Of a stretch of 40,592 bases of DNA, positions 7,966 through 14,982 are shown piece after piece. A program made the position numbers and the translations under genes. The DNA comes from Pseudomonadota bacterium (lineage in GTDB: Bacteria > Pseudomonadota > Gammaproteobacteria > Xanthomonadales > Xanthomonadaceae): the NCBI GenBank assembly GCA_963205415.1, contig CAUJJS010000133.1, forward strand, positions 1 through 40,592, written 5' to 3'. Under the pieces are notes generated by a model, which did no database searches, had not been told where the DNA came from, and saw nothing but the letters and a program-made list of their open reading frames with translations. The stretch's first letter is position 1, and each line of letters opens with the position of its first letter.

Positions 7966-8490
7966 TCACTCGCCGGCAGCCAACCCCACCTCCGCTGCCC
8001 AATCCTCCGTATAAACACCCCGCGCCACGTAATGCGCGAAGCTCGAATGCGGCCAATCCGCTGTCTGCGTTGCCCATCCATGCTTCACCGGGTTGTAGTG
8101 AATGTAATCGACATGGGCTTGCAGATCGGCCTCGTCGCGAATCCGGTGCTCCCAGAACCGCCGCTGCCACAGCCCACGTTCGCCGCGCGCCACCTGCACC
8201 GGCGAACGTGCCTCGGTACACGGCAGGCGGCGGGAAAAGTCGGTTTTGATGCGCCGCCAGCGGGTGGAATAGTCGGCGTCGCCCTCGGGCAGCCGCCACA
8301 GCCAGTGCATGTGTTCGGGCAACACCACCCAAGCTACGATGGCGAAAGGCCTAGCTTCGCGTTCGCGCGCGAAGCACTCGCGCAGCAGGTCGATATGCCG
8401 CACCAGCAGGTCGTTGCCGTGGCGGTGCGCCAGGGTGACGGTGAAGAACCAGGTCGCGCCCGGATCGGTCAGGCGGCGGTAATTGGGCAT
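7966..8490 (-). CDS. REP-associated tyrosine transposase (RAYT, Y1/HUH family)
   Basis: RAYTs are domesticated single-strand transposases of the IS200/IS605 type that act on REP palindromes. From the ATG at 8490 (MPNYRRLTDPG) the protein has 174 residues. It shows the first strand WFFTVTL, the HUH-type metal motif as EHMHWLW (H60, H62), and the C-terminal catalytic region HVDYIHYNPVKHG with the candidate nucleophile Y129. WFFTVTL and WxxRFWEH are typical of the group. The frame is open to 8574 upstream but that part does not resemble the family. It is bracketed by REP units on both sides (7763-7946; 8543-8643), so the cassette appears intact. Confidence 0.93.
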   Translation of the reverse strand: MPNYRRLTDPGATWFFTVTLAHRHGNDLLVRHIDLLRECFAREREARPFAIVAWVVLPEHMHWLWRLPEGDADYSTRWRRIKTDFSRRLPCTEARSPVQVARGERGLWQRRFWEHRIRDEADLQAHVDYIHYNPVKHGWATQTADWPHSSFAHYVARGVYTEDWAAEVGLAAGE

Positions 8491-8542
8491 GGCGGGATCG
8501 TAGCAGCCCCGACTCCATCCGGTGCATCCGGCCTCGCGCCCC

Positions 8543-8643
8543 GTAGGGCGGAACCGCCGAAGGCCTCCCACCACACCTCATTGCGCCAACGAGCTGTGGT
8601 CGCGACGTTGATGGCGGAATCCGCTACGCGGGTTCCGCCCTAC
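8543..8643 (+). repeat. Right REP cluster of the RAYT cassette (two REP units)
   Basis: One direct unit (about 8543-8566, diverged at its end) and one inverted unit (8613-8643) lie upstream of the RAYT start. The 46-bp spacer resembles the one between the first two left units (shared CAACGAG and GATGGCGG stretches), and the sequence before the direct unit (GGCCTCGCGCCCC) recurs at 7904-7916. The two flanks are therefore copies of one BIME-like module. Between 8644 and the next start codon I see only a weak GAGG ribosome site. Confidence 0.8.
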
Positions 8644-8699
8644 GGGGTTCCGTCCGCATTCCACCCCCTTTCCGATATCCCTGCATCGAGGCCCACGCC

Positions 8700-10721
8700 A
8701 TGAACCTGCGCGCCATCCTGCTGTTGCCGATCCTGCTCGCCATCGCCGCGCCGGTGGCCGCGCAACAAATCTGCCCAGCGGGCAACCCCTTGATCGCGCC
8801 CGACAGTCGCTACACCATCACCGAGCCGGTGGCGGGCGAGCGGGTGGTGGCCGATGCGCAAACCGGCCTGATGTGGAAGCAGTGCTCGCAGGGGCAAGCG
8901 GGCGCGGGCTGCGCCACCGGGTCGGCCACTACGATGACCTGGAGTTCGGCCCTCACCGCCGCCAACAACGACACCTGGGCCGGTTTTACCGACTGGCGTT
9001 TGCCCAACATCAACGAGTTGCGCAGCCTGATTGAATCGGGTTGCTTCAACCCTTCAATCAATCTCACTGCCTTCCCGGCGACGCCAGTGAGCTGGTACTG
9101 GCCATCGACGACGTACGCTCCCAATGCGTCCTACGCTTGGCGCGTCAACTTCATCCTCGGCAACCTCGGCGCCTACTACAAGACCGGCTACCAGCGTGTC
9201 CGATTGGTGCGAGGCGGACAGTGGCTTGACCCTTTGAACGATGACGCCGATCTGTCGGAGCTGGCGGTGACGGGCCATGCGCTGGTGCCGGCGTTCGATG
9301 CCCAGACGCCGGATTACGCCGTGACGGTGGGTGCTGCAGCCAGCGTGGAAATTTCGGCCACGGCCAGCGACAGTGCCGCCACCGTGGCGATCGACAGCCA
9401 GCCCGCCGAAACCGGCGCCAGTACCCGCACCGTGGCGCTGGCATACGGCCCCAGCCCCATCGACATTCTGGTCACCGCCGAGGACAGCACCACCACCCAG
9501 ACCTACACCGTTACCGCTTACCGTGCCAATATCGTTCTGGACATCGGCACGCTGACGCAGACCTACGACGGCACGCAGCGCATCGTGACCGCAACCACCA
9601 CCACGGCCAGCCTCGGCCACAGCCTGAGTTATGAAGGCATCGTCCCCGCCGTATACGGCCCCACGGCCACGCCACCGACCGATGCCGGCAGCTACACCGT
9701 CACCGCCACGCTGGACGCGCCTTACAGCGGCAACGCCACAGGCACCCTGGTGGTTACTCCGCGCGGCGTGGCGGTGACGGCGGACGCCAAAACCAAGGTG
9801 TACGGCGAAGCTGATCCGGCACTGACCTACACGTTCGATCCGCCGCTGGTGGTGGGCGATGCGTTCTCCGGCGCGCTGGCGCGCGATCCCGGCGAGAACG
9901 TGGGCGACTACGCCATTACCCAGGGCGACCTGTCGGCCGGCGGCAACTACGCGCTGAGCTTCGTTGGCGCGTATTTCAGCATCACTCCCGCCACCCAGAT
10001 TCTGACCTTCCCGACGCAGGATGTCCCCAGCCGCCCACTGCTGCCCGGCGGCACCTTCGCCATCGCGCCACTGGCGACGAACGAAGGCCCGGACTCCGGC
10101 CAGCCCATCGTCTATTCCTCGCTGGCATCGGGCGTATGCACGGTGGACGGCACCACGGTGACGATGCACGCGATGGGTGCGTGCGAGCTCGCCGCCGATC
10201 AGGCCGGCGACACTAACCACATTGCGGCGGAACAGGCCACCCAGACGGTAACGATCACCGCGCCGGTGACGGCCGACCTGCATGTGCAGGTGACGGTGGA
10301 TCGGGAGCGTGCGCTGATCGGCGATGTGGTGGCGTGGTCCATCGTGGCCGGCAACGCGGGACCGGCGGACGTGGCGGGCGCGCATCTGATCGTTGCGCCA
10401 TCGGCGCGGCTGGGCGGCGTGGTGTGGGAATGCGTGGCCGGCACCTGCCCCGATCCGGACCAAGGCGAAGGCAGCATCGACACGGCGCTGGCCCTGCCCT
10501 CGGGAAGCGCGGCGCACTTTGATCTGTTCGGCACCGTGCTGCCAGCAGCGGACGGTGAAGACAGCTACGTGCCGGTACCGGTGGGTGCCAGCATCGCCCT
10601 GCCGGACGGTTCGAGCCTGAGCGACCCGGACGGCACCAACGATGCCGACAGCGACAGCGTGCTGGTGGTGCCGGTGGGGGTTTTCGCCGATGGCTTCGAG
10701 GCACTTCCGCCGGAGCCTTGA
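8700..10721 (+). CDS. Exported multidomain DUF1566 protein with Ig-like/MBG/DUF11 domains; putative DGR target 2
   Basis: The 673-residue protein has a clear signal peptide (1-21, cleavage near VAAQQ). A DUF1566 domain follows (about 45-174; TGLMWKQC, FTDWRLPNINELRSLIES, YAWRVNFILGN...VRLVRGGQ). Then come a cadherin-like beta-sandwich domain (about 182-272; LSELAVTG...FDAQTPDYAVTV), two MBG-type domains (about 275-350 and 355-430; KTKVYGEADPALTYTF, NYALSFVGAYFSITPA), a spacer domain, a DUF11-like domain (about 520-610), and a tail ending VFADGFEALPPEP. Tails of this kind are common on exported proteins of Xanthomonadales. The VR-like block (residues 143-174) is internal here: where target 1 has TGA this gene has TGG, and reading continues into the Ig-like part. 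It is probably a surface or secreted adhesin-like protein; its ligand is unknown. Confidence 0.85.
   Translation: MNLRAILLLPILLAIAAPVAAQQICPAGNPLIAPDSRYTITEPVAGERVVADAQTGLMWKQCSQGQAGAGCATGSATTMTWSSALTAANNDTWAGFTDWRLPNINELRSLIESGCFNPSINLTAFPATPVSWYWPSTTYAPNASYAWRVNFILGNLGAYYKTGYQRVRLVRGGQWLDPLNDDADLSELAVTGHALVPAFDAQTPDYAVTVGAAASVEISATASDSAATVAIDSQPAETGASTRTVALAYGPSPIDILVTAEDSTTTQTYTVTAYRANIVLDIGTLTQTYDGTQRIVTATTTTASLGHSLSYEGIVPAVYGPTATPPTDAGSYTVTATLDAPYSGNATGTLVVTPRGVAVTADAKTKVYGEADPALTYTFDPPLVVGDAFSGALARDPGENVGDYAITQGDLSAGGNYALSFVGAYFSITPATQILTFPTQDVPSRPLLPGGTFAIAPLATNEGPDSGQPIVYSSLASGVCTVDGTTVTMHAMGACELAADQAGDTNHIAAEQATQTVTITAPVTADLHVQVTVDRERALIGDVVAWSIVAGNAGPADVAGAHLIVAPSARLGGVVWECVAGTCPDPDQGEGSIDTALALPSGSAAHFDLFGTVLPAADGEDSYVPVPVGASIALPDGSSLSDPDGTNDADSDSVLVVPVGVFADGFEALPPEP
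9126..9238 (+). repeat. Candidate DGR variable region VR2 with shared 3' segment
   Basis: This is the partner of 7515-7627, with the same length and no gaps. The upstream part of the two DUF1566 domains (for example DWRLPNINELRSL versus DWHLPTANELQSL) has many synonymous differences. In this block only three of 18 differences are at third positions. The inverted repeat TGTCCG (9197-9202) / CGGACA (9215-9220) is conserved. The homology continues 17 bp past the position of the target 1 stop codon. Confidence 0.75.
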
Positions 10722-10734
10722 TCGGCGCGAGTGC

Positions 10735-10760
10735 GCCCGCCTTGGAGGCTCAAGGCGGGC
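10735..10760 (+). terminator. Perfect hairpin after the island; rest of 10722-11111 shows no gene
   Basis: GCCCGCCTTG (10735-10744) pairs with CAAGGCGGGC (10751-10760) around a 6-nt loop, 13 bp after the stop of target 2. There is no T run, so it may be a weak or Rho-assisted terminator. The rest of the 390-bp gap up to 11111 contains no gene or RNA I can recognise, and no AAC-rich stretch that could be a DGR template repeat. Confidence 0.4.
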
Positions 10761-11111
10761 GGCGCCGGAGCCCACGTCTGGCGGCGGCGAGCGCCGTCTG
10801 ATTTCACTCAGGCTGTGGACACGACGGCGGCAGGTCGAAATCTTCTAAGCTGTCCGCGAACAGCGGATCGTCTTGCGTCACCGTGCTGGAGGATAGGAAG
10901 TTCAACCGCCCTTTTCGGAGAGTCTGCCGGGTAGTCGGCGGCCGGCCAAGCACCGCTTTGGGCTCAGATCGGAGGTCCGCGCTGCGCCTGCACCACCTGC
11001 ACCAGCACCAACCTGTGTGCGATTGCGCGTTATCCTGAGCACCGCCCCCGAACTTTCGCTGCCGCATGAAGAACTTCACCCCGATGGCCTTCGCTCGATC
11101 CAACGCAGCCA

Positions 11112-11471
11112 GTGACCCGAATGCGTGCTGAAAGACTTGGGTGGGTGGCCATCGCCGGCCTGCTGGGCTTGATCGCGATTTGGCACCTGTGGTGGCTGCC
11201 GCCAAAGGACGTTCCGGCAGCATTGGCCGTCGCGTTGCACGCGCTGCCGCTATTGCCGGCGATACTCATGTTGGTTGGCAATAAGCATCGTGCGCTCTTG
11301 GTCGGAGCCATGGGCGCCTTGGCCTTGTTCAGTCACGGCGTCATGGAAGCGATGACGGCACCCGAAGCCAGACTGGCAGGATCGTTGGAGATCGCACTGT
11401 CGCTGCTACTCATCGGGGCGGCGTGCTGGAATGGCTTGTATCGGCGCTTTGCCCGAACGCGCGCCTCATGA
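11112..11471 (+). CDS. DUF2069 family membrane protein
   Basis: The 119-residue protein is almost entirely hydrophobic, with four predicted membrane segments (about 10-28, 35-54, 62-80 and 88-107) and a basic C-terminus (YRRFARTRAS). The motif LFSHGVMEAMTAPEARLAGSLEI resembles the FSHGVM...P..R...EI..S signature of DUF2069 inner-membrane proteins. The function of the family is unknown. The start may be the GTG at 11112 or the ATG at 11121; neither has a convincing ribosome site. Confidence 0.75.
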   Translation: MTRMRAERLGWVAIAGLLGLIAIWHLWWLPPKDVPAALAVALHALPLLPAILMLVGNKHRALLVGAMGALALFSHGVMEAMTAPEARLAGSLEIALSLLLIGAACWNGLYRRFARTRAS

Positions 11472-11526
11472 CGAAACCGTGATCGTGCTCGGGGCACGGC
11501 CGGACAATCCCCGGGCATGGCCAAGG

Positions 11527-11667
11527 CTATGACGCTTCGTCGGCGTGCGGATTTTGTGCCTGAAGCCCATGCCACACCAAGATCGATGCAGCCGAAACCA
11601 CTGCAATGAACAGCGCCGCGGCAACGCGGCGCTTACTCATCCTTTCGTTACGGTGGAGCCTGTTCAT
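11527..11667 (-). CDS. Possible small single-span membrane protein
   Basis: From ATG at 11667 (MNRLHRNERMSKRR) or at 11640 (MSKRR, with GAAAGG just before it) the frame encodes 46 or 37 residues. The product has a basic N-terminus, one hydrophobic segment (AAALFIAVVSAASILVW) and a short polar tail. I do not recognise a family. It lies between convergent and divergent neighbours in otherwise empty sequence (11472-11786). It may be a chance frame. Confidence 0.25.
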   Translation of the reverse strand: MNRLHRNERMSKRRVAAALFIAVVSAASILVWHGLQAQNPHADEAS

Positions 11668-11786
11668 GCGCGATCCAACGTGATTTATCGAGCGTGCGGA
11701 AACGAACTGTCGCCGTGAGCTGCGCCGCCGCTGTGCGGGTTCGAGTGCGTTATGATGCCCCCATTCATAACGAGATCGCATTTCCC

Positions 11787-12275
11787 ATGGATCGGCTCTG
11801 CATCGTCGCCACCGGCGGCACCATCGACAAGATCTATTTCGATGACAAGTCCGACTACCAAATCGGTGAGCCGCAGATCGGGAACATCCTGCGCGAGCTG
11901 GGTGTGAACTTCCAGTTCAGCGTGATTCCGATCCTGCGCAAGGACAGCTTGCATGTCAGTGATGAGGACCGTGAATTGCTGCGCGCCACCATCGCCGCGC
12001 AGGAAGCCAAGCACGTGCTGGTGACGCATGGCACCGACACCATGGTGGCCACGGCCAAGGTGCTCAGCGCGATCTCGGACAAAACCATCGTGCTGACCGG
12101 TGCGCTCAGTCCGGCGCGTTTTCGCGGCTCGGATGCGGAATTCAATGTCGGCTGCGCCGTGGGTGCGGTGCAATGCCTGCCTGCGGGCGTCTATATCGCC
12201 ATGAACGGCCGCATCTGGGATCCGCACAAGGTGCGCAAGAACGTGGCGGCCAATCGCTTCGAACCCATCGACTGA
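11787..12275 (+). CDS. Short asparaginase-like protein (N-terminal domain only)
   Basis: The 162-residue protein matches the N-terminal domain of type I/II L-asparaginases. It has the first catalytic motif ATGGTIDK (T12) and the second, VTHGTDTM (T83-D84). It also has LTGALSPARFRGSDAEFNVGCAVGAVQ. Full asparaginases have about 330 residues, with a C-terminal domain that completes the dimer active site. Here the protein stops after FEPID and a terminator follows, so it is a natural single-domain form and not a visible truncation. Such short forms occur in other gammaproteobacteria. Whether it hydrolyses asparagine is uncertain. The ATG at 11787 is chosen because the residues upstream are not family-like. 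Confidence 0.85.
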   Translation: MDRLCIVATGGTIDKIYFDDKSDYQIGEPQIGNILRELGVNFQFSVIPILRKDSLHVSDEDRELLRATIAAQEAKHVLVTHGTDTMVATAKVLSAISDKTIVLTGALSPARFRGSDAEFNVGCAVGAVQCLPAGVYIAMNGRIWDPHKVRKNVAANRFEPID

Positions 12276-12281
12276 GCATCA

Positions 12282-12309
12282 CCCCCACGATCGCGGACGA
12301 TCGTGGGGG
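12282..12309. terminator. Bidirectional terminator hairpin between convergent genes
   Basis: CCCCCACGATCG (12282-12293) and CGATCGTGGGGG (12298-12309) form a perfect 12-bp stem with loop CGGA. It lies 6 bp after the asparaginase-like stop and 15 bp before the stop of the TonB receptor on the other strand. T runs are weak. Confidence 0.7.
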
Positions 12310-12324
12310 CGTGTTGCCTGGATC

Positions 12325-14727
12325 TCAGAAGCCCATCCAGAAACGGGCGAAGTAGCTGCGCCCATTGAGGCCGAACTGCACGCTCTCGTAGATGTGACCG
12401 TTGTCGGTTTCATCCGGATTCTGCGTGCTGGGGAATACGTCCAGCAGGTTGTTCACACCCAGTGTGAACTTGGCATTGTCGGTGAAGGCATAGGTCAGGC
12501 TGACATCGGCCGAAGTACGCGCGCCGTAATACTGGTACAGCGGTGCGCCCGACCAGGTTCCGAGCGTCTGTTTGCCGAAGTAGACGATCTTGAAGTTCGG
12601 GTTCCACGGGCCTTGGCTGTAGTCGAAGCCGACGATGGCCTTGGTGCGCGGGGCGGCGCTTTCGATGAACAGGCGCTCACGCTCACTCAAGAGGGTTTCT
12701 TCACGCCCGACAAGCGCCGCCGGCGTATGCACCTGCTCGATGCGGGTCTTGCCGTGGTTCATCACGAAGAAACTGTTGAGCACGCCTTCGCCCAGCTCGG
12801 CGCGATGGGACACGGTCAAGTCCACGCCCGTGGTGCGGGTATCGACGGAGTTGAAGAAGAACCGCGCCAAGCCCACGCCCAAGTCGTCCAGCACGCTGCC
12901 GATGTTGGGGTCGGTGTTGTCGAACTCGCCGCTCAACACCACGCGGTCGTCAATGCTGATGCGGTAGGCGTCCAAGGTGACCGACACCGCATCGGTGGGC
13001 GACCAGGTGAAGCCCAGTGTGGCGCTGCGAGATTGTTCCTCGGTCAGCGCGGGAATGCCTGCGGCATGCGCCAAGGCACTGTCGTTGGGTGCAATCACGA
13101 TGTCCACCGGCTCGCCGCCGATGAAGTCGGTGATGGTCGAAGAAAAGTACTTTTGTTGCAGTGACGGGGCGCGGAATCCGGTACTGAGCGAGCCGCGCAG
13201 AACCACCGCGTCGCTCGCCCTGAAGGCCATCGCGAATTTTCCGTTGACGGTCGAGCCGAAGTCGCTGTAATCCTCGTAGCGCAAGGCGAAGGCCGTCATC
13301 AAACGATCGGTGACATCCAGTTCCACATCGCCATACACCGCATTGGAAGAGCGGCTACGGGCGCTGGCATCAGCCGGTTGAAATCCTGGAAAACCCTGAC
13401 TACCGGCATTGCCACCTTCACCCACGCCGTCGTAATCGAGGTAGGAGCCTGCCTCACCCGGATGGATCGAGTAACGTTCCTTGCGGGCCTCGGCGCCGAA
13501 GGCCAAGTTCAGGCCGTGAGCCACGCCATCGAAATAGCGCGACACGTCGAAGTTCGCGGTGTTCTGGCGGAACTGGAAGCCACCGGCATTGAATTCACTC
13601 GGGCTGATGCCGGTGCCGCCGGTCAGCAGATCGAGGTTGGCGATGGAGGCATTGATGGTGTTGCGGATGGTGTAATCCAGCGCGTTGTGGCCATAGGTGT
13701 AGGACAGATCCCAGTACCAATCGCCAAAGCCGCCGCGCACACCCAAGATGCCGTAGCGGTCCTCAATGATGCCGTCGATGAAGGGCACGAAGCCATCGGG
13801 GTACATTGCCGCTGAGTTGCGCGAGGGAATGTCGTCGCTGCCGAGGCCGCCACGCGCCCAAGCGCCGGACGAGGCATCACGGTTCTGCCCGCCCAAGGTG
13901 AAATACGCGGTCATGGCATCACCCAGCGGCGTATCACCATTCAAATACAGGGTACGGTTTTCGACCTTGGAATCACCGATGATGCGCATCGGATTGGCAT
14001 CGGTGGCGCGGTTGGAGCGGCCACGATCCTGCCATTCACCCGTGATCGCCAACACGCCATCCTGACCGAAGCCGACGCCGCAATAGGCCGAGGCGATCCA
14101 GTTCTCACCATCGCCACGCGAATACTCGCCATAGCCTGCCAGCGCCTCGCAACCCTTGTCGCGCTTGAGCGCGATGTTCATCACGCCGGCAATGGCATCG
14201 GAACCGTACTGAGCCGCTGCACCATCGCGCAGCACTTCGATGCGATCGATGGCCAACACCGGGATCGAGTTCATGTCGGTACCCGTATTACCGCGATCAC
14301 GAGCGCCATAGATATTGACCAGCGAAACCGTGTGGCGGCGCTTGCCGTTGATCAGCACCAAGGTCTGATCTGAACCCAAACCACGCAGTGCCGCGCCATC
14401 GATCAGATCGGCGCCGTCTTCGCCCGTTTGGCGGGTGGAGTTGAACGAAGGCACGGTGTATTGCAGGGATTGCGCCAAGTCGAATTGCCCGCCCTTCTCG
14501 GCCGTGTCGGCCATCGGCAACACGTCCACCGGCACCGGCGTCGAGGTGTCCGAACCACGTCCGACGCGGCGCGAACCGATCGTGGTGACGGTTTCCAACT
14601 GCACGGCCGCCTCATCACTGCCCGGCGCAGCACTCGCCGTTTGTGCGACGGCAGAGCCCGGGGCCGGCAGAAGCAAAGCCACTCCGACGGCGCAGAAGAG
14701 AGCATGACGCGGGATTGATCGAAACAT
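12325..14727 (-). CDS. TonB-dependent outer-membrane receptor
   Basis: The 800-residue protein has a signal peptide (about 1-29, ending SAVAQ). A TonB-box-like segment follows (VQLETVTTIGSRR, about 43-55), then a plug domain with ALRGLGSDQTLVLINGKRR and IDRIEVLRDGAAAQYGSDAIAGVMNI. The long beta-barrel has typical alternating strands and ends in the aromatic ARFWMGF. GAGG lies 7 nt before the ATG. It uses the proton motive force, via TonB-ExbBD, to import a bound substrate. The substrate cannot be told from the sequence; nearby genes are an asparaginase-like protein and a secreted protease, so peptides or iron complexes are both possible. It is transcribed alone. Confidence 0.93.
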   Translation of the reverse strand: MFRSIPRHALFCAVGVALLLPAPGSAVAQTASAAPGSDEAAVQLETVTTIGSRRVGRGSDTSTPVPVDVLPMADTAEKGGQFDLAQSLQYTVPSFNSTRQTGEDGADLIDGAALRGLGSDQTLVLINGKRRHTVSLVNIYGARDRGNTGTDMNSIPVLAIDRIEVLRDGAAAQYGSDAIAGVMNIALKRDKGCEALAGYGEYSRGDGENWIASAYCGVGFGQDGVLAITGEWQDRGRSNRATDANPMRIIGDSKVENRTLYLNGDTPLGDAMTAYFTLGGQNRDASSGAWARGGLGSDDIPSRNSAAMYPDGFVPFIDGIIEDRYGILGVRGGFGDWYWDLSYTYGHNALDYTIRNTINASIANLDLLTGGTGISPSEFNAGGFQFRQNTANFDVSRYFDGVAHGLNLAFGAEARKERYSIHPGEAGSYLDYDGVGEGGNAGSQGFPGFQPADASARSRSSNAVYGDVELDVTDRLMTAFALRYEDYSDFGSTVNGKFAMAFRASDAVVLRGSLSTGFRAPSLQQKYFSSTITDFIGGEPVDIVIAPNDSALAHAAGIPALTEEQSRSATLGFTWSPTDAVSVTLDAYRISIDDRVVLSGEFDNTDPNIGSVLDDLGVGLARFFFNSVDTRTTGVDLTVSHRAELGEGVLNSFFVMNHGKTRIEQVHTPAALVGREETLLSERERLFIESAAPRTKAIVGFDYSQGPWNPNFKIVYFGKQTLGTWSGAPLYQYYGARTSADVSLTYAFTDNAKFTLGVNNLLDVFPSTQNPDETDNGHIYESVQFGLNGRSYFARFWMGF

Positions 14728-14889
14728 GAGGTTGCCTCAGAGATAGATGTAACAAAACATTAACACCATACGTCAGCGCACGTCCATTCGCGATAGCCAG
14801 GCATTGCACCCCCGCCAGTCCCTTTTACACAGGTTCGAAACGCTGGGTTATTGAGTGTCCTGACCACGTCGGCGCTGTACCGACAAACG

Positions 14890-14917
14890 AAGCCCCGCGC
14901 AGGCGGGGCTTTGTTTA
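14890..14917 (-). terminator. Terminator hairpin downstream of the S8 peptidase
   Basis: AAGCCCCGC (14890-14898) and GCGGGGCTT (14903-14911) form a 9-bp stem with loop GCAG, flanked by T-rich tracts on either strand (TGTTTA on plus, CGTTTGTC on minus). A second, T-less hairpin (CAAGGCGGG 14945-14953 / CCCGCCTTG 14965-14973) lies directly after the peptidase stop. Confidence 0.6.
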
Positions 14918-14982
14918 TGGCTGCTTATTTTCGATCACGCTGGGCAAGGCGGGCGCAGCGCGCACCCGCCTTGTACGGGCAC

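Noticed and set aside
7966-8490. Minus-strand gene between the two targets as the DGR reverse transcriptase
   Set aside because: It has HUH and YIHYNP motifs of a RAYT transposase and no reverse-transcriptase motifs.
7645-8703. 352-codon open frame starting with the avd-like segment
   Set aside because: After codon 40 it only reads REP palindromes and the antisense of the RAYT gene, so it is not a genuine long protein.
9054-10775. Long minus-strand open frame opposite target 2
   Set aside because: Arg/His/Gly-rich mirror frame; the plus-strand protein has a signal peptide and known domains.
10722-11111. Possible DGR template repeat in the gap after target 2
   Set aside because: No stretch here resembles the VR blocks or is rich in AAC codons.
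10804-11223. 139-codon minus-strand frame
   Set aside because: No family resemblance, no ribosome site, and it overlaps the start of the DUF2069 gene.
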